Origin: Erpetoichthys calabaricus
Taxonomy: Eukaryota > Chordata > Cladistia > Polypteriformes > Polypteridae
DNA: 64,000 bases
Reading direction: 5' to 3'
NCBI RefSeq assembly: GCF_900747795.2
Contig: NC_041394.2
Span: 338,977,914-339,041,913, forward strand
Part shown: piece after piece, positions 56,146 through 64,000 of the stretch
Layout of the letters: each line of letters starts with the position of its first letter
How positions within the stretch are numbered: position 1 is the stretch's first letter
Made by a program: the position numbers and the translations under genes
Notes under the pieces: generated by a model
Databases searched by the model: none
What the model was told of the DNA's origin: nothing
Seen by the model: the letters and a program-made list of their open reading frames with translations, nothing else

Positions 56146-57834
56146 CAGGGGTCTCCAGCATGTAGCTCGCCAAAGGGTTAATGAATCCTACATAAATTTA
56201 AAAACTTGATTAGTCAAATTAGGGGTGGGTGATCTTTCCAAAAAATCATATCACGATCTTTTTTAACACAAAATCACGATCCACAATCTGAATTGCAATC
56301 TATCTTTTCAATGTGGCATACACTTAGGAGAATATCTGGACTCAAACTCATCAAGACCTAAGTAACACTTACTGGCCCGGATACAGACAGGCAGACTTTG
56401 TTGTTACACCCAACACACGTTTATTAACAGTCCCAGTAGTTACAAAGGTTCCCCAAAAGTCCAGGCCAACACACACTGCCTTCTCACTCTTCAGGCCACC
56501 TCCTTGCCTCCTCCAGAGACCTTGTCCTGCTTCTCTCCCGACTCCAGCCACTGTCTGAAGGGAGGCGGACCCTTTTATGTGCACCCAGATGTGCTCCAGG
56601 TGCTTCCCGGCAATCTCCCACCGGCACTCCCCAGTGTGGCGGAAGTGCCGGCTGCGTACCCAGAAGCACTCCAGGTGTCCCCACTTGTCTTCCCCCTAGC
56701 ACTTCCTGGTGTGGCGGAAGTGCTGGGGTCAAGGGCTCTCCAGGCATGGGGGAGCCCCCTGGCGGTGACCACGGGCCCCTACAGGGTGGCCCCCAAAGGA
56801 ACCAGGGCAGTCGGCCCCTTGTGGTCTAGAGGAGGCACAAGCCCTCCTCCGGTCTTCCTGGGCATCCCGGCTGGGTACCACCCCCAGCCAGTTGCCACAC
56901 ACTTTATTTTAAATATCAAATAAAGTTGACTTCAATTGTTCTCTCGTTCACTAGCTAAGTGGAGTTAAGGACCACGCCCCGATCTCTCGGATCGAGCAAA
57001 TAAATCGGTACTGCAAGAGAACTATGATACGTAGCGAAATGAGAGAAGTCGCAAAATCAACAGGAATGTTTAAGTAAATTGTAGAAATACAACCTGATCT
57101 AAATCCGTTAAGTAGTTCTCTCGTGAAAAGCGGACAGACATACAGACAGACAAACATTGGATTTTATATATTATATATTAGTAAACCTTCAAAATAATGT
57201 GCAGTTAAAGTGTCAACAGTATTGTCACCATTTCTGGAGCTTAGTAGAGCCAGATAACTATAAGAATCTTCACCAAACAGCTCTGAAAATGTCTGCTTTG
57301 TTTGGGTCTCCATACCTCTGTGAGTCTGACATGGATGTCATGAAGTCAAAGTTCAGAACAAGACTGAGAGATGAACATTGAAATGACTCCAGAAGAGTGA
57401 ACCAAAGTGGCTCCACTCCACCATACACCTCAGTGCCAGTCATCTGACTAACTAAAAACACATCACACATGCAACTGGACCTGTGAATAAAGTGACACAG
57501 TGACATGGAGCAAAATGACAAATGAAGAAGTCATATCTGTGTAACTGTAATTGCATTGTTTTGTTTTGACAGCATTCATGTTTTAATTCAATAGTGTGAG
57601 ATACACTAGAAAATGCATACAGACATACAAAATGCACTTGCAGGTGAACTAAATATTTTTTGTGATGTTTTAATGCAAAATGTGAGTTTTTGTAAATGTT
57701 CAGGCAAAACAAGCTTATTCAGATGTTTGAGCTGAAATAAGCTACGAGAATAAACGTTAGAAAACATGAGTAGCTCTCGGCCATTCACATTTTGTAAAAG
57801 TAGCTCTCACGGGAAAAAAGGTTGGAGACCCTTG
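56146..57834 (+). mobile_element. hAT element (BED/GTF2IRD2-like transposase remnant)
   Basis: Ends CAGGGGTCTCCAGCATGTAG and the reverse of AAAGGTTGGAGACCCTTG; flanks ATCCAGAC and CTCTAGAC match at 6 of 8. Plus strand 57270-57385 encodes ALKMSALFGSPYLCESDMDV then MKSKFRTRLRDEH, the C-terminal block of this hAT group. The rest is lost, and an LTR-like piece (56373) plus other DNA fills the interior. Confidence 0.75.
56373..56902 (-). mobile_element. Solo-LTR-like element
   Basis: On the minus strand it runs from TGTGGCAACTGGCTGG to CTGTATCCGGGCCAG, with a TATA-like CACATAAAAGGG and a poly(A)-signal-like AATAAACGTGTG about 150 bases later. Short similar flanks (CACTT) may be its duplication. 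GC-rich and about 530 bp. Family unknown. Confidence 0.45.
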
Positions 57835-57844
57835 CTCTAGACAG

Positions 57845-58250
57845 ATGGATGGCTTATGCCTCCTCCAGACCATGAGGGGCCGACCGCCCTGGAGTGCTTC
57901 CGGGGAGACAGCCGGCACTTCCGCCACAATGGGGCGTGTCGGTGGAAGATTGCTGGTGCACACCTGGAGCACATCTGGGTATGGATAAAAGGGGCCGTCT
58001 TCCTTCATTCGAGGCTGGAGTCGGGTGGAAGCAGAATGAGGTCAGAGAGAGAGAGAGACAGAGAGAGAGAGAGACAGAGAGAGAAGGAGGTGGTCCAAAG
58101 AGGAGGCAGTGTGGTTGGCCAGAACTTTGGGGAAGATTGGGGTTTGTGGAGCACTTTTGGACATTGTAAATAATAGTAATAATGTAAATAAACGTGTGGT
58201 GGTGCAAAAGAACACGTCTGCCTGTCTGTGTCCGGGGCTCCTTCCACGAT
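57845..58250 (+). mobile_element. LTR-like fragment, inverted relative of 56373
   Basis: Shares AGCCGGCACTTCCGCCAC, CCTGGAGCACATCTGGGT, ATAAAAGGG and AATAAACGTGTG with the minus strand of 56373-56902; contains a GA-rich microsatellite. Left end truncated. Confidence 0.45.
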
Positions 58251-58360
58251 ACTTAATTGCACCAATCCTGAAATCAAAACTATCCCAACACCAAATGTTT
58301 TTTCTTTTGATATACATACACACTCTTGATTTTTTTTTTCTTGTGCATTTGTTTTACTTC

Positions 58361-58700
58361 ATTTTTGCTGTTGGAGGAGCTTCCAGAGCCCGAGATAAAG
58401 CAAGAAGGCTACCTTCATTTTTGGAGTGTGTGTGTGTGTGGTTTTTGTAGGAGTGCAATGTTTTTGTAATTACACCATATTTTTCCTTTTTTGTTTTTAT
58501 TTATTTTTGAAGGAGTGTCAGTGCTGAAGGACTGTGAATCAAAGCCCACCTGACACTACTGCATTTTTGTTGTACAGCTCTCTTGTAAATAAACCTGCAT
58601 CTTTCACCCTTCAATTTTTGTCTGTGTCTCTTGTCTTCGCTGATCCTGTTCGGTTCATGAACTATCAGATGTCCAGAGTTCACGGGATATCACAGGTATG
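58361..58700 (+). mobile_element. Possible LTR-like fragment
   Basis: AATAAACCTGCATCTTTCAC followed by TTTTTGTCTGTGTCTCTTGT looks like the 3' part of an LTR. No partner or duplication was found. Confidence 0.3.
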
Positions 58701-58925
58701 CATTTGTCAGGAGGGAACTCTGCCAGCCAATGAAGTTCTGCATCATCATGATTGCATATGTATGAGGTTCATTAGCATATGCCATATATGGATGTTTTAG
58801 GGCAGCATTCAACACAGTCCCATATGCACACTTACAAGGTGACTGTGATTAATAAAGGGTAAATTGTTTAAAAACGTTCATACGGCAGGTTTTATAAATC
58901 TGATACACATATATAGATATATATA

Positions 58926-58927
58926 CA

Positions 58928-58989
<62 letters not shown>

Positions 58990-59014
58990 TATATAACAGG
59001 AAAAGGTATACAGC

Positions 59015-59075
<61 letters not shown>
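58926..59075. repeat. (TA)n microsatellites
   Basis: Two long TA arrays separated by an unrelated 45-base spacer with an A run. Confidence 0.9.
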
Positions 59076-59080
<5 letters not shown>

Positions 59081-59092
59081 TTTTTTGCTGTA

Positions 59093-59926
59093 CAGTAGTC
59101 CCTCGCTACTTCGCGGTTCACTTTTCGCGGATTCACGACTTCGTGGATTTTATATGTAAGCATATCTAAATTCATAACGCGGATTTTTCGCTGCTTTGCG
59201 GGTTTCTGCGGACAATGGGTCTTTTCACTTGCTTCCTCAGTTGGTGCTTCCTCAGTTGGTTTGCCCAGTTGATTTCATACAAGAGATGCTATTGGCGGAT
59301 GGCTGAGAAGCTACCCAATCAGAGCACGCAGTTAAGTTCCTGTGTGCTGCTGATTGGCTCAGCGACGGAGTGTTGCATTAACCAGGAAGTCACGTCTCAC
59401 TCATTCATCATTAACGTGCTAATGCTTCAGGAGTCGTGTCCAAGCACCAACAGAAGATGCAAATGATTGCAGAAAAGGTAAAAGTTTTGGATATGTTGAA
59501 GGAAGGGAACAGCTACACCGCTGCAGGACATCGATTCTTTTTATTTAAAAAGGAGGAAAAGCATATAAGATCTACGGCCGCAGTGTCCTTTAACCAGGGT
59601 GCAAAACGAGTTGCAAGTGGACGTGATAAGGCAGTAGTCTGGATGGAATCTTTGCAACAAGGTCGACGACGTCATGACCGCCTACAAGCTGCTGCGTGTA
59701 CTTCGCTATACAGTAAGTGTAAACTTATCTACCGATTTCATATTGCTTAGCAGTTGTCCCTGTTTTTAATAGAGTAAATGGTGGGTTGTAAACAATACAG
59801 GGAGGGTTTAAAAACGTCCAAATACACGTTAAATAATTAAATAAATATAGTGTCCCTACTTCGCGGAAATTCAGTTATCGCAGTCGGCCTTGGAACCTAT
59901 CTCCCGCGATAAGTGAGGGATTACTA
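59093..59926 (+). mobile_element. Tigger/pogo-like element, mostly deleted
   Basis: Terminal CAGTAGTCCCTCGCTACTTC and the inverted right end (reverse TAGTAATCCCTCACTTATCG), with TA on both sides. At 59436-59660 the plus strand encodes VSKHQQKMQMIAEKVKVLDM, LKEGNSYTAAGHRF and KKEEKHIRSTAAV, the CENP-B-type DNA-binding start of Tigger transposases. The DDE domain is missing. Confidence 0.8.
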
Positions 59927-60329
59927 TATACCTTTTCCTGTTTTGTTTTGGCGTGTTCATATTTTCACAGTCAAATTCATGCAAAGTTTTACAAATGGAC
60001 TGCTCCCTCTTTCGGGTCAATGTTGAAAAGCTAGGCCTCAGAATCCCCAATTAAAACCTACGGAATTGGCATCAGATTGAGTGAGTTTGCTATTATTATG
60101 CTTTATTATGATAATAATCAAATGCAGAAAATTATGGTAATATACAAGACAAAAACAATTCCAGAAGTCTCAGTACTGTCAAAATAATTTAACAGGTAAT
60201 CAGTTATGAATACTACATAGTGTAATGAGATGAACATCTTATTTGTTGGTCTTCATAAGTCTTGTGAAAAAGAAATCTACAACTTATTTAAAGGGTAACA
60301 ACCAGCACTAACTGCTGTTTTTGGCATCA

Positions 60330-61390
60330 CTGCTCACATGAAGTGTGGCTTTCCAGTTTGTATGGCCTACCTGCTCAGCGCCTCTTCACACTCCATTTGG
60401 CAGCACTGTGAGGATTATGTGATATTTTGATTTCTCTGGTGCCTTTAGTACCTTCCAACCTTCCTGGCTGGTAAGCAGCAAGAAAAAGGATATGTAGGTG
60501 AATAAACCTATGGTGTCCTGGATAATGGACTATCTGTCAGGCAGACCAAAATTTGTGAAACTCAAGGACTGTGTCTTTGATATGGATGTGAGCAACACTG
60601 GAGCACCACAAGGAACAGGCCTGTCTACTGTTATCTTCACTCTGTATACCTCTGACTACAAATATAACACCAGGTCATGTCACTTGCAGAAATTCTCAGA
60701 TAATTCTGCACTTATTGAGTGTATTGATAAGGGGGATGAGACAGAGGAGAGGAGTCAGGTGCAGAACTTTGTTTCTTGGTGCAAATAGAATTATCTGAGA
60801 ATTAACATCAGCAAAGCCAAAGAACTTCTTATTGACTTTCACCACAGCAAAGAGCCTCTATGTCTGGTCACTATTTGGGGAGTGGATGTAGAGGTGACAT
60901 CTTTTACATCTTCTATAACTCTATGATGGCCAGTGTGAATTTTGTCATTGTGGTGTGCTGGGCTCATAACCTCAATTAAAGAGAGGCCCACTGAATCAAC
61001 AAGTAAATTAAAAGGACAGGCTTGGTTATGGGACACACTCTGAACTCCCTGGAGGTTGTAATGGCGACAGAATTAAAACAAAAGTTAGTGCCATTATGAA
61101 CAGTGCTGCACATCCACTCTCTGACACACTAACACTGAGGACTTCCAGCCAAAAACATCTTTCAGCAAAAGTGTCAAAAAACAACACAAGGGGCTCCTTT
61201 ATACTAATAGTAGTAATCCTTTGTAATCCCTGACTGCTGTTAATCTTTTTATCTTTAGCCAAGTCAACAGTTTTCTTTTTTGTTAAGTAATTATTATGTG
61301 TACTTTTTATCATGATATTTATGTACTGTATTTATAGATGTATTTACTTTTTTATTGAGCTTCTATAAAAAGTCCAATAAAGTTATATCT
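60330..61390 (+). mobile_element. L2/Rex1-type LINE fragment
   Basis: Reverse transcriptase remnant: VSWIMDYLSGRPKFVKLKDC, then SNTGAPQGTGLSTVIFTLYT, and LQKFSDNSALIECI, where the usual F-x-D-D is FSDN. After a stop it continues NYLRINISKAKELLIDF. A decayed 3' part ends CCAATAAAGTTATATCTATC. Probably the same lineage as the LINE at 1340. Confidence 0.75.
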
Positions 61391-61394
61391 ATCT

Positions 61395-61870
61395 GTCTGT
61401 TGTAACGGACTGCACACATTGGCTGGCATCCTGGCCAGGACTGAACAATGATCCTGGCCCAGCTGGGAGGCCATTGCAATGGAAAAAGAGGACTGGTGAC
61501 TATTCCCCCAATAAATTACAGTAAATGGCAGCATCCCTGGGTTAGGATTCCCACACAGATATGCAGGGCATGCTGGAACTTGTAGTTCCATGGGGCAGCC
61601 CTGAGATCTGCGGGCGCCTCCAGATGGAGCCGATAGACTCTAGCTGCAGACCTCCAGAGCTCCACTCCATTGAGAAGTTTGTCACTTTTTATGTTAGTGA
61701 TGATGCTTAGTTACTATTGATATGCAATGAATGAACAAACTAGTTCTTTTGTACTTGTCTTGGTCTGTGAGTGAATGTTCTGGCACAAAGACATTAAAGA
61801 ACAAATCCTTTCAAGGCATGTGCAGTGTGTACTTTGTTTTATATTGTATTCCACGATAGTCTGGAGCTAT
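61395..61870 (+). mobile_element. Possible LTR-like repeat
   Basis: Starts TGTAACGGACTGCACAC and contains GGGCATGCTGGAACTTGTAG; ends near ATTCCACGATAGTCTGG. Layout suggests a solo LTR, but no family or duplication was established. Confidence 0.25.
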
Positions 61871-63030
61871 TATCTTAATTTCACTTAAATTGCTGTTGTC
61901 TTTGGGAAATAGCCGATCGGTTAACTGTTTCAGTATAACGGTCATGACGACAACCAACCAATGATTGACTTGGTAGATGACACCAAACACCTCCCATTGA
62001 TCGGTTCACTCTGACTGAGTGACTATGACCGTCTCAGCACACTGACTGGTTGAATGAACCAGTACGTCCCTATTGATCTGGTGAACCAGTACAAGTACAT
62101 TCATGAACTGCAGGACAAGAGACTCTCAGTACGGTGTACTGAACTAGTTCACTGAAAGAATCAGTTTGTGTGCTGAACTGCAGCTACTTGTGATGCAGCA
62201 CATTGAATCTCAATATGTAGGGGAGATTGCATCAGAAAGGATGGGATGTAAAATAAGGAAATTGTGGGAGACTGCAGGGGGTCATACAAAGAAGGATCAA
62301 GACTGACAGCCAGGAAGCTGCGTTTTAATTTATTTTTTATTTTTTTGTGGAAGGTTCAATTACTTCTTTTGATATATTGAATAAAGTAAAATGACACCTG
62401 TTGTTAATCCAGTCTGCATATGTACAAAAGACACAATAACTGACTGATGGTAGGACGCAGTAGAGGGCCATCTACTGCAAATTGGTAATAATTTTACAGA
62501 GCTACATTTATAAATGTGCAATTATAGTATGAACAATACAACTTTGTTAGAAACATTTTAACTTCTGCATATGCTAACAGCATATTACAGGTACATAGAA
62601 CTTTGCCATATACAAACTACCCCATTCTATTTATGAACTGAACTGAAACTGGAATTTTTTTTTTAATCACAAAAGATGCAAGCACTCACATGTTGTGTTT
62701 CTATCAACATCTACGGTATAAAAATATTTGATTATTATTATATGTGAATTATTTATTTTGTTTCTTGCTTTTAATATTGCTTATATTGTTTGGTCATTAA
62801 AGTTGTTACACTGTAATGAAAGAATTTTATATTTTAAACTAGAACATAGCTTGCTGTTGTTTTTGAAGTGAATAAATCAGTGATTCAAAGATTCAAATCA
62901 TTTTGGTGAACTGAATGAAATTAATCGAATCACTAAGTTTTGCACATCACTACTGGTTACACTGTGGTTAAGGTGAGGGTTGTGGGAGGGTTATCTAACT
63001 GAAGTCAAGTAAACCAAACGACAAAAACCT
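61871..63030. other. No gene; possible low-copy repeat
   Basis: Repeated GTGAACT/ACTGAAC-type words and TTTTGCACATCACTACTG near 62940 hint at a decayed non-autonomous element. No coding region was seen. Confidence 0.25.
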
Positions 63031-63034
63031 GCAA

Positions 63035-63370
63035 TCCAATTGGTTGTCCAGTGAAGCTATTGCATCGCGGAGGTGTGGAGGTCTGCAGCTGGACCCATCT
63101 TGGTAAAGCTGCCGGGATTTGCAATCCTTACATTCAAGGACTTCCATTTGACCTGGAAGAGCTTCCAGAGGGCTATGCCCTACCACCAGAAGTGCTCCCG
63201 GCTCACAGATAAAAGGAGGCTCTTGATCTCATCTAGGCGAGCTGCATTTGGGAGAGAAGAGAGAAATAGTTTGTTTTGCTTTGCTGTGCTATAAAAGAAG
63301 AAGCCTATTAAAGGTACTTTACAGAATGAAAGTATGCATTTGAACCGAGAACTGTGTGTGTGAGGTTGTG
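63035..63370 (+). mobile_element. Possible LTR-like fragment
   Basis: CACAGATAAAAGGAGGCTCT followed by a purine-rich stretch and ATTAAAGG resembles the promoter and poly(A) layout of the LTR-like piece at 57845. Uncertain. Confidence 0.3.
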
Positions 63371-63554
63371 TTTGCTGATTGGGCAGTGTTGTTCCACCCC
63401 CCTACTGGGGTATGCTATTTTTTGGAAAGGTTTCCAATGGTTTCCAACAGTTTGGAGCGTTTGTGGCGTCTTACTATATATAAACCATCAGTCATGTTGT
63501 AACCTGATGCAGTGAGTTTCTACTTCTATCCAGTAGACTCAGCACATAACTGTT

Positions 63555-64000
63555 TTATTATTTGTGTAACGGCCACGGGTATGATAGGGAATTCATGCAA
63601 AATGTATCTACATCCATTCCCAATGTGAACACTCATAAAATTATAATGGCTGGGGGACATTAATTGTGTTTTAAATCCAGTCTTAGATAGGTCTCCTGTC
63701 ACAGGGGGGATGCCATCTAACACTGCATAGACAATTACACAGTTTGTAACTGACCACAACTTATCAGATCCCAGAAGGTTTTTAAACCCGAACTCAAGAA
63801 CATATTCCTTCTACTCACCAGTGCATCATTGCTACTCAAGAATTGATTATTTCTTTATAGATAATAATTTCTTGCTTACGCTTAAATCTTGCAAGTACGA
63901 CGCTATTGTTATTTCTGACCATGCCCCTCTGATCTTGGAGCTGAAATCATTATACCTCACATATTCATCTCACAGATGGTGTCTTAATCCACTTTTATTA
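63555..64000 (+). mobile_element. L1 LINE (Tx1-type) endonuclease region, runs off the window
   Basis: IPNVNTHKIIMAGGH, then FVTDHNLSDPRRFLNPNSRT and YSFYSPVHHCYSRIDYFFID followed by AIVISDHAPLILELK and SHRWCLNP. These are the C-terminal blocks of the apurinic endonuclease of Tx1/L1 LINEs (S-D-H catalytic motif present). One frame change or stop occurs near 63660. Reverse transcriptase would lie beyond 64000. Confidence 0.8.

Noticed and set aside
56504-56923. Proline-rich 139-residue frame
   Set aside because: Lies in a GC-rich LTR-like repeat, on the strand opposite to its promoter-like parts; no domain.
58849-59175. Frames rich in alternating Tyr and Ile
   Set aside because: Translations of TA microsatellites.

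Overview
The window reads as an intergenic and intronic stretch from a ray-finned fish, most likely a polypterid (bichir or reedfish; this is inference). Supporting signs are fish Tc1, piggyBac, hAT, Tigger-like and Helitron DNA elements, L2/CR1, RTE, Tx1-type L1 and restriction-endonuclease LINEs, several tRNA-derived SINE families, GATA microsatellites attached to LINE tails, and introns with GT/AG borders. Nothing prokaryotic was seen.

Only three host loci are supported. (1) The last exon (12689-14121, +) of a C2H2 zinc-finger gene with 12 uninterrupted fingers. (2) A decayed globin gene on the minus strand, closest to myoglobin (or globin E). Three exons at 41965-41884, 40238-40018 and 34079-33960 have globin phases, with a TATA-like box in front and a poly(A) signal behind. 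It carries a frameshift, a stop, a lost splice acceptor and no convincing start codon, and about 6 kb of transposons sit between exons 2 and 3. (3) A decayed minus-strand gene of the large fish family annotated as SAMD3-like, in four exons from 49730 to 46512. A SINE sits inside exon 3 and an RTE-type LINE abuts the last sense codon of exon 4.

Layout. 1-5.9 kb: a LINE split by a Tc1 element that is split by a second Tc1 with an aberrant fold-back. 5.5-8.2 kb: two related Tc1 pieces. 9.2-12.6 kb: hAT copies, one holding a Tigger-like element, then a restriction-endonuclease LINE tail and an LTR-like piece. 12.6-14.2 kb: zinc-finger exon. 14.8-21.3 kb: SINE, hAT and two piggyBac-like copies. 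22.3-25 kb: microsatellite and L2-like LINE. 25.3-33.5 kb: Tc1 pieces and a nearly whole Tc1. 33.9-42 kb: globin pseudogene packed with an L2 LINE, hATs and SINEs. 42-46.3 kb: a recent SINE, a local duplication and a hAT. 46.3-50.3 kb: SAMD3-like pseudogene with Helitrons in and beside it. 50.3-55.3 kb: endogenous retrovirus remnant split by an L2, then an RTE fragment. 56-64 kb: BED-type hAT, LTR-like pieces, Tigger-like fragment, another LINE and the start of a Tx1-type LINE running off the end.

The main biological signals are two dead host genes whose wreckage and transposon hits can be read in order, and several structural relics of transposition (fold-back, head-to-tail Helitrons, nested families). 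I found no undescribed multi-gene system.
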